Source: Clostridiales bacterium
GTDB lineage: Bacteria > Bacillota > Clostridia > Oscillospirales > Oscillospiraceae
Length of the DNA stretch: 35,038 nucleotides
Assembly: GCA_012521555.1 (NCBI GenBank)
Contig: JAAYMC010000067.1
Location: 1 to 35,038 of the forward strand
Reading direction: 5' to 3'
The translations under genes were made by a program, and so were the position numbers. How positions within the stretch are numbered: the stretch's first letter is position 1; every line of letters starts with the position of its first letter. This document shows, piece after piece, positions 18,741 through 27,204 of this stretch. The notes below the pieces were generated by a model. That model made no database searches and was not told the origin of the DNA. It saw only the letters and a list, made by a program, of their open reading frames with translations.

Positions 18741-19667
18741 ATGAAAGTCACGGATATTCTCAATCAGCGCATGGCATTTAGCTTTGAGGTTTTTCCTCCG
18801 AAGACTGACAACGGAATGGAAAAACTGTGCGGCAAAGGCGGCGTGCTGGAACAGCTCGTCTCCATGAAGCCCGACTACATTTCCTGCACCTACGGCGCCG
18901 GCGGCACGAACGTCGGCAAGAACCTCGAAGTTCTTGACCACATCAAGGCGCTCGGCACCATCGGCGTCACGCACTTCACCTGCGTTGGCAACACCAAGGA
19001 AGGCATCAAGCAGCAGCTCCAGACCTACCTCGACCACGGCATCGACCACATCCTCGCCCTCCGCGGCGACCTGCCGTTCGGCTGGACGGGCACTGGCGGC
19101 GACCTGCACTACGCCACCGAGCTCGTGAAGTTCATCCGCGACGAGTTTGGCGACAAGTTCACCATCGCCGTTGCCGGTTCGCCCGAAGGCCACATCGCCT
19201 GCCGCAGCATTGAGGCGGACATCTCCTTCCTCAAGCAGAAGCAGGACAACGGCGCCGACTATATCATGACTCAGCTGTGCTGGGATATGGACCAGTTCCG
19301 CTGGTGGATGGACGCCATCCGCGCTGCCGGCATCACCATGCCGGTCGACGTGGGCATCATGCCCGTTCTCGATGCCGCCGCGACCATCAACATGGCGCTC
19401 TCCCGCAACGGCTGCGTCATCCCGCGCAAGCTCGCCGAGATCATCTCCAAGTACTGGATCTTCCCGAACCCGTTCGCGCCGAACGAGTCCGAGGAGTCCA
19501 TCGCCCAGAAGAAGCGCGACTTCAAGGAAGCCGGCATCGAGTACACCATCCGCCTCATCGACGAGTACCGCGTGTGCGGCATCCAGGGCATCCACCTCTA
19601 CGCGCTCAACAAGTACGAAGATGTGGCTCGCATCGTAAAAGAGTCCGGCATCAAAGACATGGTGTAA
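18741..19667 (+). CDS. metF: 5,10-methylenetetrahydrofolate reductase
   Basis: 308 aa; FSFEVFPPKTDNGMEKL, SCTYGAGGT, HILALRGDLP, GADYIMTQLCWD, MPVDVGIMPV. Confidence 0.95.
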   Translation: MKVTDILNQRMAFSFEVFPPKTDNGMEKLCGKGGVLEQLVSMKPDYISCTYGAGGTNVGKNLEVLDHIKALGTIGVTHFTCVGNTKEGIKQQLQTYLDHGIDHILALRGDLPFGWTGTGGDLHYATELVKFIRDEFGDKFTIAVAGSPEGHIACRSIEADISFLKQKQDNGADYIMTQLCWDMDQFRWWMDAIRAAGITMPVDVGIMPVLDAAATINMALSRNGCVIPRKLAEIISKYWIFPNPFAPNESEESIAQKKRDFKEAGIEYTIRLIDEYRVCGIQGIHLYALNKYEDVARIVKESGIKDMV

Positions 19668-19747
19668 TATTGCTCGTACAAACGCGAGAGAAAATCTTAT
19701 ATTCTCAGGCCGTTAGCGCTTCGGCCAGTTATTAGGAGGGTCACACT

Positions 19748-21430
19748 TTGGAGTACAAGACAGATATTGAAATTGCCCAGGCTACAGAGCTTTCCCACAT
19801 CAGAGAGATCGCCAAGACGGCCGGTATTGACGAGAAATACCTCGAGCAGTACGGCAACTATAAGGCGAAGGTTGACCTGAACATCTTCAACGAGCTGAAA
19901 GATAAGCCCAACGGCAAGCTCGTCCTCGTGACGGCCATCACGCCGACCCCGGCCGGCGAAGGCAAGACGACGACGACCGTCGGCCTCGGCGACGGCCTGC
20001 GCAAGATCGGCAAGAAGAGCATGATCGCCCTGCGCGAGCCCTCCCTCGGCCCGGTCTTCGGCGTCAAGGGCGGCGCCGCCGGCGGCGGTTACGCTCAGGT
20101 TGTCCCGATGGAGGACATCAACCTCCACTTCACGGGCGACATGCACGCCATCGGCGCGGCCAACAACCTGCTCGCCGCCATGCTCGACAACCACATCTTC
20201 CAGGGCAACGCGCTCGGCATCGACACGCGCCGCATTACCTGGCGCCGCTGCGTCGACATGAACGACCGCCAGCTCCGCAACATCGTCAACGGCCTCGGCG
20301 GCCGCACGGACGGCGTGCCGCGTGAGGACGGCTACGACATCACCGTCGCGTCCGAAATCATGGCTATCCTCTGCCTCGCTTCGGACATCATCGACCTCAA
20401 GGAGCGCCTCGGCCGCATCATCGTCGGCTACACGAGAGACGAAAAGCCCATCACCGCCGCCGACCTGAAGGCCCAGGGCGCCATGGCGGCCCTCCTGAAG
20501 GACGCCATCAAGCCGAACCTGGTCCAGACCCTGGAGCACACCCCGGCGTTTGTCCATGGCGGCCCGTTTGCCAACATCGCCCACGGCTGTAACAGCGTCA
20601 TCGCCACGAAGATGGCCCTGAAGCTGGCCGACTACGTCGTCACGGAAGCCGGCTTCGGCGCTGACCTCGGCGCTGAGAAGTTCCTCGACATCAAGTGCCG
20701 CATGGCCGGCCTCAAGCCCGACGCCGTTGTCATCGTCGCCACGGTCCGCGCCCTCAAGATGCACGGCGGCGTGCCGAAGACGGAGCTCGGCAAGGAGAAC
20801 CTCGAGGCTCTCGAGAAGGGCCTGCCGAACCTCCTGCGCCATGTCGAGAACATCACGAAGGTCTTCAAGCTCCCGGCCGTCGTCGCCATCAACGCGTTCC
20901 CGCAGGATACGAAGGCCGAGCTCGAGCTCGTCGAGAAGCGCTGCAATGAGCTGGGCGTCAACGTCGCTCTGTCCGAAGTGTGGGCCAAGGGCGGCGAAGG
21001 CGGCAAGGCTCTTGCTCAGGAAGTCGTCCGCCTCTGCGAGCAGGGCAGCAACAAGGACTTCACCTACGCCTACGACCTCGACATGTCCATCGAGGAGAAG
21101 ATCGAAGCCATCGCGAAGAAGATCTACCGCGCCAGCGCCGTGGAGTTTGTCGGCAACGCGCCCAAGCAGCTGAAGACCCTCACGGATCTCGGCTTCGACA
21201 AGGTTCCCATCTGCATGGCCAAGACCCAGTACAGCTTCTCCGACGACCCGACGAAGCTCGGCGCGCCCGAGAACTTCGAGGTCACCATCCGCAACCTCAA
21301 GATTTCCGCCGGCGCCGGCTTCATCGTCGCGCTCACGGGCGAAATCATGACGATGCCCGGCCTGCCGAAGGTCCCCGCCGCCGAGAAGATCGACGTCGAC
21401 GCCAGCGGCAGAATCTCCGGCCTGTTCTAA
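19748..21430 (+). CDS. fhs: Formate--tetrahydrofolate ligase, TTG start
   Basis: 560 aa; [22 protein letters not shown]-loop, [40 protein letters not shown]; aggaggg RBS before TTG. Confidence 0.98.
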   Translation: MEYKTDIEIAQATELSHIREIAKTAGIDEKYLEQYGNYKAKVDLNIFNELKDKPNGKLVLVTAITPTPAGEGKTTTTVGLGDGLRKIGKKSMIALREPSLGPVFGVKGGAAGGGYAQVVPMEDINLHFTGDMHAIGAANNLLAAMLDNHIFQGNALGIDTRRITWRRCVDMNDRQLRNIVNGLGGRTDGVPREDGYDITVASEIMAILCLASDIIDLKERLGRIIVGYTRDEKPITAADLKAQGAMAALLKDAIKPNLVQTLEHTPAFVHGGPFANIAHGCNSVIATKMALKLADYVVTEAGFGADLGAEKFLDIKCRMAGLKPDAVVIVATVRALKMHGGVPKTELGKENLEALEKGLPNLLRHVENITKVFKLPAVVAINAFPQDTKAELELVEKRCNELGVNVALSEVWAKGGEGGKALAQEVVRLCEQGSNKDFTYAYDLDMSIEEKIEAIAKKIYRASAVEFVGNAPKQLKTLTDLGFDKVPICMAKTQYSFSDDPTKLGAPENFEVTIRNLKISAGAGFIVALTGEIMTMPGLPKVPAAEKIDVDASGRISGLF

Positions 21431-21451
21431 AAAACCGATTATTTGCCGTCG

Positions 21452-21480
21452 CTATGCCGCCGATTTCCCCGGCGGCATAG
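21452..21480. repeat. Perfect 10-bp inverted repeat between fhs and fchA
   Basis: CTATGCCGCC-GATTTCCCC-GGCGGCATAG; no downstream T run. Confidence 0.7.
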
Positions 21481-21528
21481 CCCGGCAACCGGCTCTCCAG
21501 GCCCAGTACGATAAAAGGAGAAGACAAA

Positions 21529-22146
21529 ATGTCGTTTGTCAAAGCTTCCTGCACCGAATTTGTCGACGTGCTGGCTTCGAAGGCCCCCGTCCCGGGCGGC
21601 GGCGGCGCTTCCGCGCTTGTCGGCGCCATCGGCACGGCCCTCGGCTCCATGGTCGGCAATCTGACGGTCGGTAAGAAGAAATACGCAGACGTAGAGGCCG
21701 ATATCATTAAAATTCTGGAAAAGGCCGAGGCGCTTCAGAAGGAGCTTTTACGGCTCGTCGACGAAGACGCCGTTGTGTTCGAGCCGCTTTCCAAGGCTTA
21801 CGGCATCCCCAAGGATGACCCCAACAGAGAGAAAATCATGGAAGAGGCGCTTCGCAACGCCTGCTCCGTTCCTTTGGACATCATGCGCGCCTGCTGCCGC
21901 GCCATCGAACTGCACGAAGAGCTGGCCGCCAAGGGCAGCGCACTTGCCCTCTCCGACGTCGGTGTCGGCGTTGCTTTCTGCAAGTCCGCCCTGATGGGGG
22001 CGAGCCTCAACGTGTTTATCAATACGAAATCGATGGTCGACAGAGAGTATGCCGCGAAAATCGAAAAGGAAGCGGACGAGATGCTGTCCAAGTACTGCGC
22101 TCTGGCCGATAGCATCTATGACTCCGTCATCAAGCGCCTGAGATAG
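21529..22146 (+). CDS. fchA: Cyclodeaminase/methenyl-THF cyclohydrolase (FTCD_C-like)
   Basis: 205 aa; EFVDVLASKAPVPGGGGASALVGAIGTALGSMVGNLTVGKKKY. Confidence 0.93.
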   Translation: MSFVKASCTEFVDVLASKAPVPGGGGASALVGAIGTALGSMVGNLTVGKKKYADVEADIIKILEKAEALQKELLRLVDEDAVVFEPLSKAYGIPKDDPNREKIMEEALRNACSVPLDIMRACCRAIELHEELAAKGSALALSDVGVGVAFCKSALMGASLNVFINTKSMVDREYAAKIEKEADEMLSKYCALADSIYDSVIKRLR

Positions 22147-22157
22147 GAGTATGGATT

Positions 22158-23006
22158 ATGGCAGAACTGCTTAAGGGTGCGGCCGTCGTTGCCGCCATGA
22201 ACGAAAGACTCACGGCTGAAGTCGCCGCTCTCAAGGAGAAGGGCGTCACCCCCACCCTCGCGATCCTTCGCGTCGGCGAGAGAGAGGACGACATCTCCTA
22301 CGAGAAGGGCGCCATGAAGCGCTGTGCGACGGTCGGCGTTGAAGTGAAGAACGTCGTTCTTCCCGCCGATGTCACTCAGGAAGAGCTGATGAAGAACATC
22401 GAAGCCCTCAACAACGACAAGAGCGTCCACGGCGTGCTCATCTTCCGCCCCCTGCCGAAACATCTCGACGAAGAGGCCGTCCGTCAGGCTCTCAAGCCCG
22501 AAAAGGACATCGACGGCATCACAGACGGCTCCCTCGCCGGCGTCTTTACGGGCAGCGGCAAAGGTTTCCCGCCCTGCACGGCTCAGGCCTGCATGGAAAT
22601 CCTCGACCACTATAAGATCGACTGCAAGGGCAAGCGCGCCGTCGTTATCGGGCGCAGCCTCGTCGTCGGCAAACCGGCGGCTGTCATGCTCATGGCCAAG
22701 AACGCGACGGTCACCGTCTGCCATACGAAGACCGTCGACATGCCCTCCGTGGCCAGGCAGGCCGAGATCCTCATCGTAGCCGCCGGCAAGGCAAACGCCA
22801 TCACGAAAGAGTACCTCTCACCCGGACAGGTTGTCATCGACGTCGGCATCAACGTGAACGAAGAAGGCAAGCTCTGCGGCGACGTCAAGTTTGATGACGC
22901 CGAGCCCATCGTCGGCGCCATTACCCCCGTTCCGGGCGGCGTCGGCACCGTGACCACCTCCGTGCTGGTTTCTCACGTTGTTGAAGCTGCAAAAAAATCA
23001 TTGTAA
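22158..23006 (+). CDS. folD: FolD-family methylene-THF dehydrogenase, with cyclohydrolase residues substituted
   Basis: 282 aa; EKDIDGIT, VVIGRSLVVGKPAAVMLM, VIDVGINV, TPVPGGVGTVTTSVL; SYEKGAMKRC and VLIFRPLPK replace the usual YVxxKxK and VQLPLP. Confidence 0.96.
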   Translation: MAELLKGAAVVAAMNERLTAEVAALKEKGVTPTLAILRVGEREDDISYEKGAMKRCATVGVEVKNVVLPADVTQEELMKNIEALNNDKSVHGVLIFRPLPKHLDEEAVRQALKPEKDIDGITDGSLAGVFTGSGKGFPPCTAQACMEILDHYKIDCKGKRAVVIGRSLVVGKPAAVMLMAKNATVTVCHTKTVDMPSVARQAEILIVAAGKANAITKEYLSPGQVVIDVGINVNEEGKLCGDVKFDDAEPIVGAITPVPGGVGTVTTSVLVSHVVEAAKKSL

Positions 23007-23025
23007 TTGAAGGAGCTATTGTGGT

Positions 23026-23826
23026 ATGATTATCATAGGTGAAAAACTCAACGGGTCTATCCCGTCCTGCGCGAAAGCGATTGCCGAGCGCAACGCCGAC
23101 TATATCCGCGACCTTGCCAAGAGGCAGGCCGAAGCCGGCGCCGATTTCATCGACGTGTGCGCTTCCATCAACGAGGGCGAGCTGGAGGTCCTTAAGTGGA
23201 TGATCGATCTCGTTCAGGAAGTGACGGACACGCCGATCTCCATCGACAGCCCGAACGCGAAGGTCCTCGTGGAAGCCATGAAGCTCGTCAAGAGGCCGGG
23301 CCTGTTCAACTCCGTCTCCGGCGAAGGCACGAAGATTGAGGACGCTTTCCCCCACCTGGCGGGCACCGACTGGCACGTCATGGCCCTTCTCTGCGACGAC
23401 ACCGGCATTCCGAAGACGGCGCAGAAGCGCATCGAAGTCTTCGAAATGATCATGAAGAAGGCCGACGAGTACGGCATCAAGCACGACCACATCCACATTG
23501 ACCCGCTTGTCGAGATGCTCTGCACCTCCGAAAACGGCATTGAGACGGTCGTCGAGGTCATGACCTATATCAAGACGCACTATCCCGAAGTCCACATCTC
23601 CGGCGCCGTCAGCAACATCTCCTTCAACCTGCCGGCCCGCCGCCTCATCAACCAGGCCTTTGCCGTCCTGGCTATGAACGCCGGTATGGACAGCGCCGTC
23701 CTCGATCCCCTCAACCAGGACCTCATGGGCATGATTTACGCGACGGAAGCGCTCCTCGGCAAGGACGAGATGTGCATCGAGTATATCACGAAGTACCGTG
23801 AGGGCATCTTCGGTCAGAAGAAATAA
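23026..23826 (+). CDS. Methyltetrahydrofolate:corrinoid methyltransferase (pterin-binding family, AcsE/MtgA-like)
   Basis: 266 aa; MIIIGEKLNGSIPS, ISIDSPN, LFNSVSGE, HIDPLVE, GAVSNISFNLPARRLIN. Confidence 0.93.
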   Translation: MIIIGEKLNGSIPSCAKAIAERNADYIRDLAKRQAEAGADFIDVCASINEGELEVLKWMIDLVQEVTDTPISIDSPNAKVLVEAMKLVKRPGLFNSVSGEGTKIEDAFPHLAGTDWHVMALLCDDTGIPKTAQKRIEVFEMIMKKADEYGIKHDHIHIDPLVEMLCTSENGIETVVEVMTYIKTHYPEVHISGAVSNISFNLPARRLINQAFAVLAMNAGMDSAVLDPLNQDLMGMIYATEALLGKDEMCIEYITKYREGIFGQKK

Positions 23827-23889
23827 CGTCGTCCCTTTGTTGTTACAACAATCACAATAGAAGAAGTATTATTACGGGAGGAAAATGAC

Positions 23890-24543
23890 ATGTCTAAAAT
23901 CCAGGAAATCGCGAAAGCCGTAGAACTCGGCAAGGTCAAGCTCATCGAAGGCCTCGTTAAGGAAGCTCTCGAAGCCGGCGAAGACGCGAACGCCATTCTC
24001 AACGAAGGCATGATCGCCGCCATGGGCATCGTTGGCCAGAAGTTCCAGAACAACGAAATCTTTGTTCCCGAAATGCTCGTCGCCGCCAAGACGATGAAGA
24101 AGGGCGTCGAAATCCTCAAGCCCCACCTCGCCGGCAGCAGCGTTGGCAAGTACGGCAAGTATATCATCGGCACCGTCGCTGGCGACCTGCACGACATCGG
24201 CAAGAACCTCGTTGCTCTGATGGTCGAGAGCGCTGGCTTCGAAGTCATTGACCTCGGCGTTGACGTTCCCGCTGAGAAATTCGTTGAGGCCATCAAGGCG
24301 AACCCGGATTGCAAGGTCGTTGGCGCTTCCGCCCTTCTGACCACGACGATGGACTCCCTCAGAAATACCGTCAAGGCTATGATCGATGCCGGCTGCAAGT
24401 CCCAGGTTAAGATCATGGTCGGCGGCGCCCCGATTACCCAGGCTTTCGCCGACGAAATCGGCGCCGACGCTTACACGCCCGACGCCGGCGCGGCCGCCGT
24501 CAAGGCTGTCGAGCTCGCCAAGGAAATGGGCGCTGGTGCGTAA
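23890..24543 (+). CDS. Corrinoid (B12-binding) methyltransferase protein, MtgC/MttC-like
   Basis: 217 aa; B12 base-off motif GDLHDIGKNLV (DxHxxG), SALLTTTM, GGAPITQAFADEIGADAYTPDAGAAAVK; gggagg RBS. Confidence 0.95.
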   Translation: MSKIQEIAKAVELGKVKLIEGLVKEALEAGEDANAILNEGMIAAMGIVGQKFQNNEIFVPEMLVAAKTMKKGVEILKPHLAGSSVGKYGKYIIGTVAGDLHDIGKNLVALMVESAGFEVIDLGVDVPAEKFVEAIKANPDCKVVGASALLTTTMDSLRNTVKAMIDAGCKSQVKIMVGGAPITQAFADEIGADAYTPDAGAAAVKAVELAKEMGAGA

Positions 24544-24563
24544 TCGCTGAAACTTAAAATACA

Positions 24564-24597
24564 AACGCGCCTGCTTAAAGCAGGCGCGTTTTTTATT
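24564..24597 (+). terminator. Rho-independent terminator ending the C1 operon
   Basis: AACGCGCCTGC-TTAAA-GCAGGCGCGTTTTTTATT. Confidence 0.93.
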
Positions 24598-24601
24598 GTT
24601 T

Positions 24602-25873
24602 CTATGATTTCTTAGCGCTTACGCTCTCGCGCTGGCGGGCTTTCGAGACTTCGTTGAAGTAGTTGTTCCGGAACCGTTTCGGCGAAACGCCCGTCTCCTT
24701 CTTAAACACCTTCGTAAAGTAGCTCTGGTCCTTAAAGCCGCACTGCGCGGAGATGACGGCAAGGCTCGAGCCGCCCTCCAGCAGCAGCTTCTTGCTTTTT
24801 TCCACGCGGACTTTCGTGATGTACGACGTCAGGCTCATGCCCGTCTCCTGCTTGAAGATGCTGCTAAGGTACGATTTGCTCAGGTAGACTTCCTTGGCGA
24901 GCTGGTCGAGCGTGAGCTTTTCGCCGCAGTGCTTTTTGATGTAGTTTGTGATTTTGAAAACGACGTCGGAGTGCTTGACCTGCGCGAGGTCGAAGGCCTG
25001 CACGATGAAGCGGCGAACGATATCGGAAATCCAGAACGCGAGCTGGTCGACGTCGTTGTAAGACTCAATCTGCTGGATGAAGTTTTCGGACAGCCGGAAC
25101 GTCTCCGCCGGGTCGGCCCCGGCCTCGATGGTCGCGCGCGAGAGGATGACAAGCAGCTCAAGCAATCGCGCTTTTATGGCGCTTAAGTCGAAGTTGGAAT
25201 AGACGTAAATATGCGCGAGCATTTCGTTGAGCATATCGAGCGCCGACGCCTTCTCGCCCCGCAAAACGGCAAGGCGCAGGTCTTTTTCAAAGCGCAGGAG
25301 CATATCCGCGCTCTGCTTGTCGCCGTCGGCGTAATAATCCTTGGCGATATAGATCTCCTTGAGGATTTTTTCCTGGTCGTAGAGCAGGCGCTGGAGCTTT
25401 TTATCCTCCGCGCTCGACACATACGCCGTCACGGCCGAGAGGATTTCCGCCATATCCTGCACTTTCGACGTCGGGAACACCTTCAGCTCCGACACGGCGC
25501 TTTCCATCTCCGGAACGGGAAGGTCCGCGAGGACGTCCTGCAGGTCGCCCATGACGAAAGGCCCGAGAACGAGGCCGCCGACGAGGTTGCCCGTGTCGCC
25601 GGAAATGGAGGAGGCGATAAACGTCAGACCCATCGGGCAGTAGTAAATGTACCGCCCGTTCCACCTGTGCGCTTCGTGGCACCCGTAGAGATGGGTGGAG
25701 AGCTCGTCGTTCTTATAGACGCAACGGGCGCAGAAGTTCTCATCTTCCGGCTGCGGCGTCAAGCTGGCCGCGCCGCTTTCAGGCATATCGACGAGCTTGC
25801 AACCGACGTCCAAAAGATGAGAAAAGTGCTTTTGAAATTTCACGCATTTTTCTCTTAAATCCTGCGCCAACAT
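24602..25873 (-). CDS. AraC-family regulator with N-terminal PocR-like sensory domain
   Basis: 423 aa; N-term FCARCVYKND...CHEAHRWNGRYIYYCPMGLTFIASSI...GNLVGGLVLGPFVMGD (PocR-like); C-term HTH KLTLDQLAKEVYLSKSYLSSIFKQETGMSLTSYI...SYFTKVFKKETGVSPKRFRNN. Confidence 0.9.
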   Translation of the reverse strand: MLAQDLREKCVKFQKHFSHLLDVGCKLVDMPESGAASLTPQPEDENFCARCVYKNDELSTHLYGCHEAHRWNGRYIYYCPMGLTFIASSISGDTGNLVGGLVLGPFVMGDLQDVLADLPVPEMESAVSELKVFPTSKVQDMAEILSAVTAYVSSAEDKKLQRLLYDQEKILKEIYIAKDYYADGDKQSADMLLRFEKDLRLAVLRGEKASALDMLNEMLAHIYVYSNFDLSAIKARLLELLVILSRATIEAGADPAETFRLSENFIQQIESYNDVDQLAFWISDIVRRFIVQAFDLAQVKHSDVVFKITNYIKKHCGEKLTLDQLAKEVYLSKSYLSSIFKQETGMSLTSYITKVRVEKSKKLLLEGGSSLAVISAQCGFKDQSYFTKVFKKETGVSPKRFRNNYFNEVSKARQRESVSAKKS

Positions 25874-25917
25874 GCTATCCTCCCATACTCTCTTTTTTAG
25901 ACGAAAGTCTACATAAA

Positions 25918-25947
25918 ATTATATCATACTCTCATTCATAAAATCAA
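25918..25947 (-). promoter_or_regulatory. Candidate sigma-A promoter of the PocR/AraC regulator
   Basis: Minus strand: TTGATT (25947-25942), 18-nt spacer, TATAAT (25923-25918). Confidence 0.6.
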
Positions 25948-25972
25948 TCGGAACTGTAAGCGCGCACTCGAA

Positions 25973-26000
25973 AGCCGGCGGACAGAATTGTCCGCCGGCT
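25973..26000 (-). terminator. Strong hairpin 3' of rpoD (weak U-tract)
   Basis: AGCCGGCGGACA-GAAT-TGTCCGCCGGCT, starting 8 bp after the rpoD stop; only TTTC follows. Confidence 0.6.
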
Positions 26001-26007
26001 GTGATTA

Positions 26008-27204
26008 TTAGTTGAGGAAGTCCTTGAGCTTTTTGCTCCGGCTCGGATGGCGCAGCTTGCGGAGCGCCTTGGCCTCGATCTGGCGAATGCGCTCGCGCGT
26101 GACGTTAAACTCCTTCCCCACTTCCTCGAGCGTTCTCGTGCGGCCGTCCTCGATGCCGAACCGCAGCCGCAATACCTTTTCCTCGCGCGGTGTGAGGGTG
26201 CTGAGCACTTCCGAGAGCTGTTCCTTAAGGAGCGTGAAGGACGCCGCCTCGGAGGGCTCGGACGCGTCCTCGTCCGGGATGAAGTCGCCGAGGTGGCTGT
26301 CTTCCTCCTCGCCGATGGGCGTCTCAAGGGAGACGGGCTCCTGCGCGATTTTCAGGATTTCACGCACCTTTTCAACCGGCAGCCCCATTTCCTCGGCGAT
26401 TTCCTCAGGCGACGGGTCGTGGCCGAGCTCCTGCAGGAGCTGGCGCGAGATGCGCATGACCTTGTTAATCGTCTCCACCATGTGCACCGGGATGCGGATG
26501 GTGCGCGCCTGGTCGGCGATGGCGCGCGTGATGGCCTGGCGGATCCACCACGTCGCGTAGGTCGAGAATTTGTAGCCCTTCGTGTAGTCAAACTTCTCAA
26601 CCGCCTTAATCAGGCCGAGGTTGCCCTCCTGAATGAGGTCGAGGAAGAGCATGCCGCGCCCGACATAGCGCTTGGCGATGCTGACGACAAGGCGGAGGTT
26701 GGCTTCCGCCATTCTCTTCTTCGCTTCCTTGTCGCCCTGCGCCATGCGCTTGGCCAGCTCGATTTCTTCTTCCGGCGTTAAAAGCGGCACTTTGCCGATT
26801 TCCTTGAGGTACATGCGGACGGGATCGTCCACGCTGAAGCTGTCGGCAAGTGCGTCGGGGTCGACGATTTCGTCTTCGCTGAGGCTCTCAATCTCCTGCA
26901 GTTCTTCGATATCCGGCGTGATCTCGTCAACGGGCAGGAAAGCGACGTCGTCGCCGTCGGTGATGTCGATGTTTAAGTTTTCAAGCGTGTCGTAAAACTT
27001 GTCGATTTGCTCCTGCTCGAGATGCAGATCCTCGAGGACGTCCAGCAGCTCTTTTGAACTCAAGCGACCCCTCTTCTTCCCTTCTTCAATCAGTGCAGCA
27101 AGGCGCTCTTGTTCGAGCTGCTCCCTCGCCTTTTCCTGCGCCTGCTTGTGGCCCTTCTCTTTTGCGGCGGCTCCACCATCGGCACCTTTCTTTTTACGTT
27201 CCAT
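26008..27204 (-). CDS. rpoD: RNA polymerase primary sigma factor (start corrected from GTG 27219 to ATG 27204)
   Basis: [98 protein letters not shown] lies 8 nt upstream of ATG 27204. Confidence 0.97.
   Translation of the reverse strand: MERKKKGADGGAAAKEKGHKQAQEKAREQLEQERLAALIEEGKKRGRLSSKELLDVLEDLHLEQEQIDKFYDTLENLNIDITDGDDVAFLPVDEITPDIEELQEIESLSEDEIVDPDALADSFSVDDPVRMYLKEIGKVPLLTPEEEIELAKRMAQGDKEAKKRMAEANLRLVVSIAKRYVGRGMLFLDLIQEGNLGLIKAVEKFDYTKGYKFSTYATWWIRQAITRAIADQARTIRIPVHMVETINKVMRISRQLLQELGHDPSPEEIAEEMGLPVEKVREILKIAQEPVSLETPIGEEEDSHLGDFIPDEDASEPSEAASFTLLKEQLSEVLSTLTPREEKVLRLRFGIEDGRTRTLEEVGKEFNVTRERIRQIEAKALRKLRHPSRSKKLKDFLN

Noticed and set aside
19708-19726. GGCCG...CGGCC hairpin between metF and fhs
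   Set aside because: Only a 5-bp stem, no T run; too weak to call.
19697-20842. 381-aa minus-strand ORF over fhs
   Set aside because: Shadow of the formate-THF ligase; Val/Asp/Gly-rich without domain motifs.
23837-23851. TTGTTG-TTA-CAACAA palindrome upstream of the corrinoid gene
   Set aside because: Short and low-complexity; could be an operator but a single copy gives no support.
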